From: Intrasporangium chromatireducens Q5-1
Lineage (GTDB): Bacteria > Actinomycetota > Actinomycetes > Actinomycetales > Dermatophilaceae
NCBI RefSeq assembly: GCF_000576575.1
Contig: NZ_AWQS01000014.1
Coordinates: 1 to 42,263, forward strand
DNA length: 42,263 nt
Direction of reading: 5' to 3'
Shown here one piece after another: positions 20,311-29,086 of the stretch; position 1 is the stretch's first letter, and each line of letters opens with the position of its first letter. The position numbers and the translations under genes were made by a program. The notes under the pieces were generated by a model, which was not told the origin of the DNA, searched no databases, and saw nothing but the letters and a program-made list of their open reading frames with translations.

Positions 20311-21018
20311 ATGGCGACCGGCACGGGCACCCAGCGCGCAGGTGGAGCTGCGCCGGGCCTGCGGCCGGCCTCACGGACGCGGCGGGTCCTCGACGTGGTC
20401 GTGCCGGCGCTGCTGCTGACCGCCTTCGCGCTCCTCACCGTCGAGGTCGTGCGGGACGGGGCCGTCGTGCGGCTCGACGACCTGGTCCGCGACTGGACCC
20501 CCGGGCAGGGCAACGGACCGATGGTGCCCGACCTCCTCGGGCTCGTCGTCGTCGACATCGCCACCCCACCCGTCTGCGTCGCGGCGGTGCTGCTCCTCGG
20601 AGCCGTGCTCTCGCTGCGCACCGGCCGCTGGGCGCCGCTGGTCCTGACCGGTGCGGCCATCGCGCTGCTCACCGCCACGGTGCTGCTCGGCAAGGAGCTC
20701 ATCGACCGACAGGCACCCGACTACGTGGGAGTGGCCGGCGCCGGGGGCGCCTTTCCCTCCGGTCACACCGCCACCGCCATCATCTGCGCGGGTGTCGTGG
20801 CCGAGCTCGTCTCGCACGCACGACCGGCCCGCCGCAGGCTGGCGTGGCTGCTCGCCGCCGGGTGGACGCTTCTCGTCGCGGTGGCGTTGCTGTGGCTGCA
20901 CTTCCACTGGCTGAGCGATGTGCTCGGTTCGCTGCTCCTCGGGTCGGCGCTCCTGTGGCTGCTGCTGCGGTGGCCGCTCCGGCTGGGCGACGGCCTGCAG
21001 CGGGTCAGCGGCCGGTAG
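20311..21018 (+). CDS. PAP2-family membrane phosphatase
   Basis: A 235-residue integral membrane phosphatase of the type 2 phosphatidic acid phosphatase superfamily. About six hydrophobic segments are seen. The active-site motifs are KELIDRQAP (motif 1, with Gln-Ala instead of the usual Arg-Pro continuation), FPSGHT (motif 2) and HFHWLSDVLG (motif 3, catalytic His with Asp). The substrate is probably a lipid phosphate such as phosphatidic acid or an undecaprenyl or prenyl diphosphate, but cannot be fixed from sequence. The start was chosen from the TAGCGT-N7-ATG arrangement. The 3' end overlaps the convergent secreted-protein gene by 14 nt. Confidence 0.9.
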   Translation: MATGTGTQRAGGAAPGLRPASRTRRVLDVVVPALLLTAFALLTVEVVRDGAVVRLDDLVRDWTPGQGNGPMVPDLLGLVVVDIATPPVCVAAVLLLGAVLSLRTGRWAPLVLTGAAIALLTATVLLGKELIDRQAPDYVGVAGAGGAFPSGHTATAIICAGVVAELVSHARPARRRLAWLLAAGWTLLVAVALLWLHFHWLSDVLGSLLLGSALLWLLLRWPLRLGDGLQRVSGR

Positions 21019-21469
21019 CCGCGATGTAGACCGCGGCGTTCCCGTTCGGGTTGACGAGGACGGCCGGGGCCAGGCACCGGTCGGGAAGGGTGACCCGCGC
21101 CTTGATCGCGGCGTCGCCAGCAGCGCTGAACGGCACGGCCGTCGTCGTGGCGACGGCCGTCCCGTTGCAGGCGACGGTCGCCGACACGGTCCGGACGGGG
21201 CCGACGCCGACGCCCGGGATCAGCAGCCCGTCGAGCGAGACCTTGACGGTGCCGTCCGACGCGAGCTTCGCCTCGCCGGACGTGATGACCCACGGTGCGC
21301 CGCCACGGACGGCTCCGAAGAGCGGCGGGTCGCTGAGGACGCTGCCCTGCATGGGGGCCTTGAGCAGGTCGGTGCTCGCACCCCCCGCCACGGCGGCCGT
21401 GCCACCGAGGAGGGTGGCCGCCGCGAGGGCGCCGAGGGTGAGTGAGGCTCGTCGGGTCGGTCGGTGCAT
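21005..21469 (-). CDS. Secreted protein of unknown function
   Basis: A 154-residue protein with a clear Sec signal peptide (a basic RPTRRAS start, then a hydrophobic LTLGALAAATLLGGTAAVAGG stretch, probable cleavage near AGGA). The mature part is about 120 residues, predicted mostly strand, with two cysteines (VACNGT and DRCLAP) that could form one disulfide. No recognised domain. AGGAAG about 10 nt before the ATG at 21469 is a good ribosome-binding site, so longer in-frame starts were rejected. It converges on the PAP2 gene and overlaps it by 14 nt, so its stop codon lies inside the PAP2 coding end. Confidence 0.8.
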   Translation of the reverse strand: MHRPTRRASLTLGALAAATLLGGTAAVAGGASTDLLKAPMQGSVLSDPPLFGAVRGGAPWVITSGEAKLASDGTVKVSLDGLLIPGVGVGPVRTVSATVACNGTAVATTTAVPFSAAGDAAIKARVTLPDRCLAPAVLVNPNGNAAVYIAATGR

Positions 21470-21624
21470 GGTCGTGCTCGCTTCCTGTTCCGCGGACGGG
21501 TTCTCGCGACTCTCGAGCGGGCGCCGGGATGGCGACCGAGAGGCGCTGTTGACGGACACGAGGTAGCCCGGCGAGAGGTTCAGTGGGCCCCGCCCGGCAC
21601 CCGGGGCACGGTGAGCGGGTGCGG

Positions 21625-21638
21625 GCTGAGCGGCATAC
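21625..21638 (-). repeat. Solo 14-bp repeat word upstream of asnB
   Basis: GCTGAGCGGCATAC, the inverse of GTATGCCGCTCAGC, ends 6 bp before the asnB -10 hexamer. It is one of seven exact dispersed copies of GTATGCCGCT(C/G)AGC in the window and may overlap the asnB promoter. The gap 21470-21657 holds no other feature I can see. Confidence 0.6.
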
Positions 21639-21644
21639 GGCCAT

Positions 21645-21650
21645 TAGGGT
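21645..21650 (+). promoter_or_regulatory. -10 element of asnB (leaderless)
   Basis: TAGGGT lies 7 nt before the ATG at 21658. The ATG must be the true start because the mature AsnB nucleophile is the cysteine at residue 2. Confidence 0.5.
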
Positions 21651-21657
21651 TGTCGCC

Positions 21658-24333
21658 ATGTGCGGGATCGCGGGATACGTCGGCTTCGAGGCGGACGAGG
21701 CGCTGCTGCGCCGGATGAACGACTGCCAGCGCCACCGTGGTCCGGACGGCGAAGGCATCCTCATCGACGGTCGCGGGGGGCTCGCGCACCGGCGCCTGTC
21801 CATCATCGACGTGGCCCACGGCCAGCAGCCGATGAGCACCGCCGACGGCCGGTTCACGATCGCCTACAACGGCGAGGTCTACAACTACCTCGACCTGCGC
21901 GCCCAGCTCGAGGAGCTCGGCCACACGTTCACGACCGACAGCGACACCGAGGTGGTCCTCGAGGCGTTCGCCGCCTGGGGATCCGATGCGTTCGACCGCT
22001 TCAACGGGATGTTCGGCCTGGCCATCTGGGACCACCAGAACCGAACGATGACCCTCGCGCGCGACCATTTCGGCATCAAGCCCCTTTATGTATGCCGCTC
22101 AGCGGGCAGCGGTGCCGACGGCGGGGACGCGTGGTTGTTCAGCTCCGAGATCAAGCCGCTCCTGCAGTCGGGGCACTACGAGAAGCGGCCGAACGACCGC
22201 ACCATCTACCGCTACCTGCGCTTCCGGATCCACGAGGACGGCCGGGAGACGTTCTTCGACGGGATCGAGCGGCTCGAGCCGGGCGAGATGATGACGATCG
22301 GCGAGGACGGGCGCGCGGAGCGGCGCACCTTCACCCGGCTGCGTGAGGAGCTGGCCGAGCTGGCGTCGGTGCAGCGGCCCTACGACGAGTCGACGGCGGC
22401 GGAGTATCGCGAGCGGCTCGTCGAGGCGGTCCGGCTCCGGCTCCAGTCGGAGGTCCCGGTCGGCACGTCCCTGTCCGGGGGCCTCGACTCGTCGGCGGTC
22501 GCCGTCATCATCAACCGGTTGATCAACTCGGGCGACCGGACGACGGAGTCCGTCGGGCAGCAGCAGAACACCTTCAGCGCCGTGTTCCCCAACTCGATCA
22601 ACGACGAGGAGCGCTACGTCGACGACGTCCTCGACATCTGCCGCGGCCACGTCGACGGGCACAAGATCAAGCCGACGGCCTCCGAGTTCAAGGCCGACCT
22701 GCGCGACTTCGTGCGCACCCAGGAGGAGCCGCTCATCTCGAGCGGGCCCTACGCCCAGTACCAGGTGATGCGCGAGGCGACGAAGCACGTGACCGTGCTG
22801 CTCGACGGCCAGGGCGCCGACGAGATGATGGCCGGCTACGTGCCGTACTACTTCGTCTACCTGCGCCAGCTACGCGCCCAGGGTGCCCGCAAGGCGGCGA
22901 CCGAGCTGTCGAAGTCGCTCGACGTGCTCTACCGGCTCGGCCGGTTCAAGCTCAAGGCGAAGCTGCGCGGCCGCCGTGACGTCCCGACGACCCAGCTGCT
23001 CGGCCGCGACTTTGTCGGCGCCCACCAGGGGGAGCGCTACGTCGTCGAGCAGGCGAACCTCAAGAAGCGGCTCATCGAGGACCTCTTCGTCGGTTCGCTG
23101 CCGTCGCTGCTGCGCTACGAGGACAAGAACACGATGCGGTTCTCCCTCGAGGGACGGGTGCCATTCCTCGACAAGGAGGTCGTGAAGTTCATCTTCTCGC
23201 TGTCCGACGAGGCGATCATCAAGGACGGGTGGAACAAGCGCATCCTGCGTGACGCGACCCGCGACCTGCTGCCTGACTCGATTCGTCGGCGGCGCAACAA
23301 GATCGGCTTCACGACGCCTCAGGGCGAGTGGTTCATGACCCTGAAGAACCACTTCTACGGGATCTTCCTGTCCGAGTCGTTCGCGAACCGGCCCTACTTC
23401 AACCAGACCGAGGTCCTGCACGCGTTCGAGGGCTGGATCAAGGGGACCAACGACGTCGACTCGATGACGTTCTGGCGCCTGATCAACCTCGAGCTCTGGC
23501 TGCAGGAGTACTTCGACGAGCAGCCCAGCGCCGACACGGTCGCCGTGCAGAGCCAGCCGAAGACGGACTACGAGCCGAACGCGCGCAAGTCGCTCGACCT
23601 GACGCTCGACTCCGGGGAGGTCGTGCGACGCTATCCGCTCCGGACTGAGCTTTACGCCCGCGAGGACGACCTCGACGAGAAGACCCTGGGCTACATCGAG
23701 CGGTTCTTCGCCGGTCTGCCGTCGGCGCCGCCCGAGCACGAGGTGGCCACGAAGGGCCGCTGGTACTTCTTCATCTCGGAGAAGATCGTCGCGATCACGC
23801 AGGGGCGGTCCTACTTCATCTGGGACATCAAGGTGTCCCGCCCAGCCCGGGTCCTCTCCCGCTACGTCACCCGCACCCCGGCGGGCATCGGGCTCGGCTC
23901 GCCGTTCACGATGCAGCTCGCGATCCAGGAGGCGGGGCTGCCGAAGGTGCTCTATGCCGCGGCCGGCGGCGCGGTCGGCAAGCTGGTCGGCAAGCGGGGG
24001 ATGTTCTACGACCTCGTCGGGGGCGACATCCGGGCCATCGACGGGCCGACCGAGTACTCCGTCTACCCAGCGAACGTCTCGGCCAAGCTGGCGCCGAAGG
24101 ACCCGGACGCGGTGGCCGCGCGACTGTCGGCGGCGATCCGGGCTCGTGTCCCCGAGCCGTGGCGGTCGACGTTCGGCGGGACCGTGGTCATGGACGCCAA
24201 CGACATCGGCCGCAACGTCCTCGGCAAGGACGCGCCCGGGACCAAGGAGCGCTACGAGGCGATGTTCGCCGACAACCCGCTCGGGCAGGGCTCCGAGCAG
24301 ACGCCGATGGCGGTCGTCTTCGAGCAGCCCTGA
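21658..24333 (+). CDS. asnB: Asparagine synthetase fused to an F420-ligase (CofE)-like domain
   Basis: An 891-residue protein; usual AsnB is about 600-650. Residues 1 to ~210 form a class II glutamine amidotransferase with nucleophile Cys2 (MCGIAGY), RHRGPDG and YNGEVYN. The synthetase domain has the ATP-pyrophosphatase loop SGGLDSS at 273-279 and GQGADEMMAGY. From about residue 640 to the end lies an extra domain: ISEKIVAITQGR, RTPAGIGLGSPFT (739-751), IDGPTEYS (about 794-801), LAPKDPDAVAARL and VVMDANDIG (843-851). These resemble the coenzyme F420-0:L-glutamate ligase (CofE) family. The fused enzyme could amidate or ligate an unknown acid rather than make free asparagine. The start is certain because Cys2 must follow Met. 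The 14-bp repeat word is embedded at 22090-22103. AsnB part certain; CofE-like call moderate. Confidence 0.9.
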   Translation: MCGIAGYVGFEADEALLRRMNDCQRHRGPDGEGILIDGRGGLAHRRLSIIDVAHGQQPMSTADGRFTIAYNGEVYNYLDLRAQLEELGHTFTTDSDTEVVLEAFAAWGSDAFDRFNGMFGLAIWDHQNRTMTLARDHFGIKPLYVCRSAGSGADGGDAWLFSSEIKPLLQSGHYEKRPNDRTIYRYLRFRIHEDGRETFFDGIERLEPGEMMTIGEDGRAERRTFTRLREELAELASVQRPYDESTAAEYRERLVEAVRLRLQSEVPVGTSLSGGLDSSAVAVIINRLINSGDRTTESVGQQQNTFSAVFPNSINDEERYVDDVLDICRGHVDGHKIKPTASEFKADLRDFVRTQEEPLISSGPYAQYQVMREATKHVTVLLDGQGADEMMAGYVPYYFVYLRQLRAQGARKAATELSKSLDVLYRLGRFKLKAKLRGRRDVPTTQLLGRDFVGAHQGERYVVEQANLKKRLIEDLFVGSLPSLLRYEDKNTMRFSLEGRVPFLDKEVVKFIFSLSDEAIIKDGWNKRILRDATRDLLPDSIRRRRNKIGFTTPQGEWFMTLKNHFYGIFLSESFANRPYFNQTEVLHAFEGWIKGTNDVDSMTFWRLINLELWLQEYFDEQPSADTVAVQSQPKTDYEPNARKSLDLTLDSGEVVRRYPLRTELYAREDDLDEKTLGYIERFFAGLPSAPPEHEVATKGRWYFFISEKIVAITQGRSYFIWDIKVSRPARVLSRYVTRTPAGIGLGSPFTMQLAIQEAGLPKVLYAAAGGAVGKLVGKRGMFYDLVGGDIRAIDGPTEYSVYPANVSAKLAPKDPDAVAARLSAAIRARVPEPWRSTFGGTVVMDANDIGRNVLGKDAPGTKERYEAMFADNPLGQGSEQTPMAVVFEQP
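22090..22103 (+). repeat. 14-bp repeat word inside asnB
   Basis: GTATGCCGCTCAGC occurs in frame inside asnB just after the KPLY motif, within the segment VCRSAGSGADGGDAW that precedes FSSEIKPLL. This surface loop is variable in AsnB proteins, so the word may be a tolerated insertion. Confidence 0.5.
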
Positions 24334-24349
24334 TCCCACGCACCCTCCC

Positions 24350-24487
24350 CGTCGAGTGAGCGCAAACTCTGGTTCCCGCCCGTCGAGTGAGCGCAAACTC
24401 CGGAGTTAGGACTCACTCGACGGTTCGCAACCGCAGTTAGGGCTCACTCGACGGTTCGCAAGCGGAGTTCCGGCTCACTCGACGGGG
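24350..24487. repeat. Cluster of inverted CGTCGAGTGAG repeats
   Basis: Two forward copies of a ~30-bp unit starting CGTCGAGTGAGCGCAAACTC (24350 and 24380) are followed by three inverse copies of CTCACTCGACG (about 24412, 24443 and 24475). The two inverse full units read CGGTTCGCAA(C/G)CG(C/G)AGTT. The middle holds the palindrome AACTCCGGAGTT. The whole could fold into a large cruciform between asnB and the phosphoketolase gene, acting as a terminator or as a separate REP-like family. It shares no obvious word with the 17.5-kb array except GTCGA. The rest of 24334-24564 shows no gene. Confidence 0.8.
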
Positions 24488-24564
24488 TGGGGTGCTCTGG
24501 ACAGTGGCGGCGGGCGGCGAATGTTGCCATGGTGGAGGGGCGTCGCCCGTCCCGAGGAGGCCCG

Positions 24565-26961
24565 ATGCGCACGCTCAGCCCGACCCAGCAGGCCCAGCCG
24601 TTGGACGAGGAGGCGCTCCAGACTGTCGATGCCTACTGGCGTGCCTGCAACTACCTCGCCGTGGGGCAGATCTACCTGCTCGATAACCCCCTGCTGAAAG
24701 TGCCGCTCCTGCCGGAGCACATCAAGCCCCGGCTGCTCGGCCACTGGGGCACTACGCCGGGCCTGAACCTCGTCTACGCCCACTGCAACCGGGTCATCCG
24801 CGAGCGCGACCTCGACATGATGTACATCATCGGCCCGGGCCACGGCGGCCCGGCCATCGCGGCGAACGCCTGGCTCGAGGGCAGCTACACCGACCACTAC
24901 CCGGACGTGCGCCAGGACGAGACGGGGATGAGGCGGCTGTTTCGCCAGTTCTCCTTCCCCGGCGGCATCCCCAGCCACGTGGCGCCGGAGATCCCGGGCT
25001 CGATCCACGAGGGGGGCGAGCTCGGCTACTCGCTCGCGCACGCTTTCGGGGCCGCCTTCGACAACCCGGACCTCGTGGTCGCGTGCGTGGTCGGCGACGG
25101 CGAGGCCGAGACGGGCGCCCTCGCCACGTCGTGGCAGTCCACCGCCTTCCTCGACCCGGCCCGGGACGGAGCGGTCCTGCCGATCCTGCACCTCAACGGC
25201 TACAAGATCGCCAACCCCACCGTGCTCGCGCGGATCGGCGACGAGGCGCTGACCCGCCTGCTGGAGGGGTGCGGGTGGCAGCCGTACCTCGTCGAGGGCG
25301 ACGACCCAGAGCACGTCCACCAGGCGCTCGCCCGCACGCTGGACACGGTCCTCGACGAGATCGCTGACATCCAGAGGGAGGCTCGCTCTGGGGCGGAACA
25401 ACCGCGTCGCGGCGAGGACGGCTGGCGGCCGTGGCCCATGATCGTGCTCCGCACCCCCAAGGGCTGGACCGGGCCGCACACCGTCGACGGCAAGCAGGTC
25501 GAGGGCACCTGGCGGGCCCACCAGGTGCCCCTCGCCGAGGTGCGGAACAATGCCGCGCATCTCGGCATGCTCGAGGAGTGGCTGCGCAGCTATCGCCCGG
25601 ACGAGCTCTTCGACGATGACGGGGCCCCCACAGCACAGCTGACCGCCTGGGCGCCGGACGGGGACCGGCGGATGGGCTCCAACCCGCATGCCAACGGCGG
25701 CCGTCTGACGCGGGACCTCGAGCTGCCCGACTTCCGCGAGTACGGCGTCGACATCGACGGCCACGGTCGCACGACGAGCGAGAGCACCAAGGTGTTGGCG
25801 CGCTGGCTCGCCGAGGTGATGCGTCGCAACCCGGAAACTTTCCGCCTGTTCGGCCCCGACGAGACGGCCTCGAACCGGCTCGATGCCGTCTACGACGTCA
25901 CGGGCAAGACGTGGGGCGCCCGCGTTCTGCCCGTGGACGAGAACCTCGCCGTTGACGGGCGGGTCATGGAGGTGCTGTCCGAGCACCTCTGCGAGGGCTG
26001 GCTCGAGGGCTACCTCCTCACCGGCCGGCACGGCCTCTTCAGCTGCTACGAGGCGTTCGTCCACATCGTCGACTCGATGTTCAACCAGCACGCCAAGTGG
26101 CTCAACACCTCCCGGCGCATCGGGTGGCGGGCACCCATCCCGTCGCTGAACTACCTGCTCACGTCCCATGTGTGGCGCCAGGACCACAACGGCTTCTCGC
26201 ACCAGGACCCCGGCTTCATCGACCATGTCGTCAACAAGAAGGCGGCCGTCATCCGGGTCTACCTGCCCCCGGACGCGAACTGCCTGCTCTCGGTCGCGGA
26301 CCACTGCCTGCGCAGCCGCGACTACGTCAACGTCGTCGTCGCCGGGAAGCAGCCGGAGCTGGTCTGGCTCACCATGGCGGAGGCGGCTGCCCACTGCGCG
26401 AGGGGCCTAGGTGTCTGGGACTGGGCGAGCAACGACGACGGCAGCCCCGATGTCGTGCTGGCCTGCGCGGGCGACGTGCCGACGCTCGAGACGCTCGCTG
26501 CGGCGGACCTGCTCCGACAGGACCTGCCCGACCTTCGGGTGCGCGTCGTCAACATCGTCGACCTGATGCGCCTGCAGCCGCCGAGTGAGCACCCGCACGG
26601 CATGCCGGACCCGGAGTACGACGCCGTCTTCCCGCCCGACGTGCCGGTGATCTTCGCCTACCACGGGTACCCGTGGCTGATCCACCGGCTCGCCTACCGC
26701 CGCCACAACCACGACCACCTGCACGTGCGCGGCTATAAGGAGGAGGGCACGACGACGACCCCCTTTGACATGGTCCTGGTCAACGACCTCGACCGGTACC
26801 ACCTCGTCATGGACGTCATCGACCGCGTGCCAGGCCTGGCCGCCCGGGCCGCGGTGGTGCGACAGCAGCTCGTCGACAAGCGCGCCGAGCACCGTCGGTA
26901 TGTCCGCGAGCACGGCACCGACATGCCGGAGGTCGCTGACTGGCTCTGGCCGGAGCGATGA
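24565..26961 (+). CDS. xfp: Phosphoketolase (xylulose-5-P/fructose-6-P)
   Basis: A 798-residue thiamine-diphosphate enzyme that splits xylulose 5-phosphate (and often fructose 6-phosphate) with phosphate to acetyl phosphate plus glyceraldehyde 3-phosphate or erythrose 4-phosphate. Seen are GPGHGGP (90-96), [16 protein letters not shown], the ThDP-binding GDGEAETG (177-184), [20 protein letters not shown], and the C-terminal [14 protein letters not shown] and [15 protein letters not shown]. Length is normal. The ATG at 24565 follows AGGAGG at 24555-24560; an upstream in-frame GTG at 24487 lies in the repeat zone and was rejected. No acetate kinase or phosphotransacetylase gene is adjacent, so it stands as a single-gene unit. 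Confidence 0.96.
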   Translation: MRTLSPTQQAQPLDEEALQTVDAYWRACNYLAVGQIYLLDNPLLKVPLLPEHIKPRLLGHWGTTPGLNLVYAHCNRVIRERDLDMMYIIGPGHGGPAIAANAWLEGSYTDHYPDVRQDETGMRRLFRQFSFPGGIPSHVAPEIPGSIHEGGELGYSLAHAFGAAFDNPDLVVACVVGDGEAETGALATSWQSTAFLDPARDGAVLPILHLNGYKIANPTVLARIGDEALTRLLEGCGWQPYLVEGDDPEHVHQALARTLDTVLDEIADIQREARSGAEQPRRGEDGWRPWPMIVLRTPKGWTGPHTVDGKQVEGTWRAHQVPLAEVRNNAAHLGMLEEWLRSYRPDELFDDDGAPTAQLTAWAPDGDRRMGSNPHANGGRLTRDLELPDFREYGVDIDGHGRTTSESTKVLARWLAEVMRRNPETFRLFGPDETASNRLDAVYDVTGKTWGARVLPVDENLAVDGRVMEVLSEHLCEGWLEGYLLTGRHGLFSCYEAFVHIVDSMFNQHAKWLNTSRRIGWRAPIPSLNYLLTSHVWRQDHNGFSHQDPGFIDHVVNKKAAVIRVYLPPDANCLLSVADHCLRSRDYVNVVVAGKQPELVWLTMAEAAAHCARGLGVWDWASNDDGSPDVVLACAGDVPTLETLAAADLLRQDLPDLRVRVVNIVDLMRLQPPSEHPHGMPDPEYDAVFPPDVPVIFAYHGYPWLIHRLAYRRHNHDHLHVRGYKEEGTTTTPFDMVLVNDLDRYHLVMDVIDRVPGLAARAAVVRQQLVDKRAEHRRYVREHGTDMPEVADWLWPER

Positions 26962-27043
26962 GAGTCCCGGCCGTCGCGCGTCAGGGGCAACGCCTCCTCT
27001 TGGGAGACGACCTGTCCGAGCGAGTGGATGGAGCCGACCAGCC

Positions 27044-28123
27044 CTAGCCGACGGGTTCGGCGTCGTCGAGATGGGCGTCGCCGGGCTCCTGCTTGGGGCT
27101 GAACCACCAGATGACCCAGCCGACCAGCCCGAGCGGCACCTCGAAGAAGTGGGTGAAGAGCGAGAAGAGCACCACGCCCGCCGTCGCCTGGGCCGGGTCC
27201 GCGCCCCACCCGACGAGCACGGCGGCCGTGCCGGCCTCCGTGACACCGAGCCCGCCGGGGGTGATCCCCACGGCGGTCAGCAGCCGGCCGACCGTGTAGG
27301 CCCCGAACATGTAGGCGAACGGCATCTGGACGCCCATCGAGTTGAGGCAGAACCAGAACAGGATGTAGTAGACGCCGAAGAACCCGACCAGCCCGTAGGT
27401 CATCTCGAGCCACCCGTAACGGACGATGTCGATGATCCGGCGGCGCAGGTCGGTGATCGCGAACTCGAGGTCGACGTCCTTCTTGCGTCGTCGCCGCAGC
27501 GGCCCGGAGATCTTCATCAGCCAGCGACCGAGCTTGTGCGCGAAGCTTTCCGAGGCCAAGGCGCCCCAAAAAGCCACGACGACACTGACGCCGATGAGGG
27601 CACCGAGGATCGCCGCTTGTGCGACAAGCGGATTCAGGTGTCCGATGCCGATGATGATTGCGACGATCCCGACGACCGGCAGCACGACGCGGGCCAGCAC
27701 GTTCCAGACCCCGGTGACGATCACCATCGTCGAGATGTCGCGCCGCAGGAAGCCCCACGACCGCAACTGCTTGTACGTCACGACGACCCCTGCCGCGCCT
27801 CCACCCGGCAGCAGGTTGCCGATCGAGCTGCCGCACGCGTTGACGATCATCGCCTGCACGTGCCCCAGCCCCTTGAGGGACCCGGTGTAGAGGAAGGTCA
27901 CGAGCCACAGCCCCGAGATCATCAGGACGGTCAGCCCGACCACGGTGCCGAGCTGCAGCTGTGAGAGCAGGTGCCACACGTCGGTCCACGTCGTGTGCGC
28001 CACCTTCGGCAGCCCCCACCAGAGGAGGAACACCGCGAGGCCCACGCCGACGACGAACTGCGCGAGACGCCATACGATCGAGCGCCCGTGGGACACCTCG
28101 CGGGTCGTTGGGGGCGCGCTCAC
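27044..28123 (-). CDS. Flippase-like membrane protein (LPG synthase TM / UPF0104 family)
   Basis: A 359-residue polytopic protein with about eight hydrophobic segments. It belongs to the lysylphosphatidylglycerol synthase transmembrane-region family, which includes flippase-like proteins acting on envelope lipids. The conserved glycine-rich LLPGGGAAGVVVTYKQL and ITPGGLGVTEAGTAAVLV motifs are present. The cytosolic middle loop is highly basic (RRRRKK). No aminoacyl-transferase domain is attached. Its GTG start overlaps the stop codon of the deacetylase gene by four bases (GTGA), so the two are co-translated. It converges on the phosphoketolase gene with 82 bp between, where no clear hairpin is seen. 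Confidence 0.88.
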   Translation of the reverse strand: MSAPPTTREVSHGRSIVWRLAQFVVGVGLAVFLLWWGLPKVAHTTWTDVWHLLSQLQLGTVVGLTVLMISGLWLVTFLYTGSLKGLGHVQAMIVNACGSSIGNLLPGGGAAGVVVTYKQLRSWGFLRRDISTMVIVTGVWNVLARVVLPVVGIVAIIIGIGHLNPLVAQAAILGALIGVSVVVAFWGALASESFAHKLGRWLMKISGPLRRRRKKDVDLEFAITDLRRRIIDIVRYGWLEMTYGLVGFFGVYYILFWFCLNSMGVQMPFAYMFGAYTVGRLLTAVGITPGGLGVTEAGTAAVLVGWGADPAQATAGVVLFSLFTHFFEVPLGLVGWVIWWFSPKQEPGDAHLDDAEPVG

Positions 28124-29061
28124 GTGAGTCCCTCGAAAACATCAGTCCGTATGCCGCTGTGTTTCCTTCCAGCGGCCCTACCCTTCCGCGTTCCCTCCCC
28201 ATCGAGAGCGCGATCCCCACGATCGAGAGCACAGTCCCCGTTCTCGTCGGGGGGGTGCGTAATCCCATGTGCCTCGGCCGTCGCATCGACGTACCACTCC
28301 CGGCCGAAGACCAGGTCGTAGAGCGGCCGGGGGATCCGCAGGAAGGCCGCCAGCGTGCGGTCGGCGCCGCCGTCGGCGCTTGCCTGGGAGGCGTGGGCCC
28401 GCATCGAGGCGCGCTTGGCAACGATGTGGCGACGAACGCTGATCCGGTGGGTGATGTCCCGGCGCGCCGAGAAGGCCCGGTTGAACGAGTTGCGGTCGAA
28501 CTCCGGCGGGAAGCGGTAGACCTTCGCGGCGAGGTCGATGGCCCGGCGGATCGTGTCGCGGGGCACCGTCGCCTGCAGGACGCGGCGGGTGCCGGCGAGC
28601 TCGGCGGCCCGCATCCCGACCTCGTGGGCCTTGACGTGGTCGGGGTGGCCGTAGCCGCCGTTCGGGTCGTAGGTGAGCAGGACGTCGGCGTCCTCCTCGG
28701 TGAGGATGGCCGCGAGCCGGGCGGCCGCCTCGTCGGTGTTGGCGCGCACGAACCGTGTCGCGCCCGGTGGATCGGGGGGTGCGTGCGGCCCGAGCCCGCT
28801 GTCGGCATAGCCGAGGTGCTCCACGCGAGCCACCCCGAGCGCCCGGGCGCTCGCCTCGAGCTCGCCCATGCGGCGGACGGCCAGCCCGCCGTCACCGGCG
28901 TACTCCGTGGCGGCGAGTCCCTCACCACCGTCGGTGGCCACGACGAGCACGACCCGGTGCCCCTCGGCGGCCGCGCGCGCCATCGTCCCCGACGTGAGGA
29001 GGGCCTCGTCGTCAGGGTGCGCGTGGAATGCGAGGAGCGTGTGCGGCATACGTTCGTCCAT
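28120..29061 (-). CDS. LmbE/PIG-L family zinc-dependent deacetylase
   Basis: A 313-residue cytosolic enzyme of the LmbE/PIG-L N-acetylglucosaminyl deacetylase family, which also includes MshB and Mca. Zinc and catalytic residues are seen in FHAHPDDEAL (about residues 12-21) and YDPNGGYGHPDHV. It probably removes an acyl group from a sugar or glycolipid; it is not clearly MshB or Mca. The last ~45 residues are charged, low in conservation, and partly encoded by the REP-like element at 28148-28176, so the natural C-terminus may have been lengthened by that insertion. The start is at 29061 or an in-frame ATG at 29049. It is coupled to the flippase gene downstream, and the glycosyltransferase starts 25 bp away on the other strand. 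Confidence 0.88.
   Translation of the reverse strand: MDERMPHTLLAFHAHPDDEALLTSGTMARAAAEGHRVVLVVATDGGEGLAATEYAGDGGLAVRRMGELEASARALGVARVEHLGYADSGLGPHAPPDPPGATRFVRANTDEAAARLAAILTEEDADVLLTYDPNGGYGHPDHVKAHEVGMRAAELAGTRRVLQATVPRDTIRRAIDLAAKVYRFPPEFDRNSFNRAFSARRDITHRISVRRHIVAKRASMRAHASQASADGGADRTLAAFLRIPRPLYDLVFGREWYVDATAEAHGITHPPDENGDCALDRGDRALDGEGTRKGRAAGRKHSGIRTDVFEGLT
28148..28176. repeat. REP-like element at the deacetylase 3' end
   Basis: CGTATGCCGCT at 28148-28158 belongs to the dispersed repeat family. GCCGCTG (28153-28159) and CAGCGGC (28170-28176) form a 7-bp stem with a 10-nt loop. It lies inside the coding end of the deacetylase gene, about 25 bp before its stop. Confidence 0.6.
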
Positions 29062-29086
29062 CTTTGCGCATGACAGAGTGTTCCCC

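Noticed and set aside
26962-27043. Terminator between the phosphoketolase and flippase-like genes
   Set aside because: Only a 4-bp stem is visible in this 82-bp convergent gap, too weak to call.
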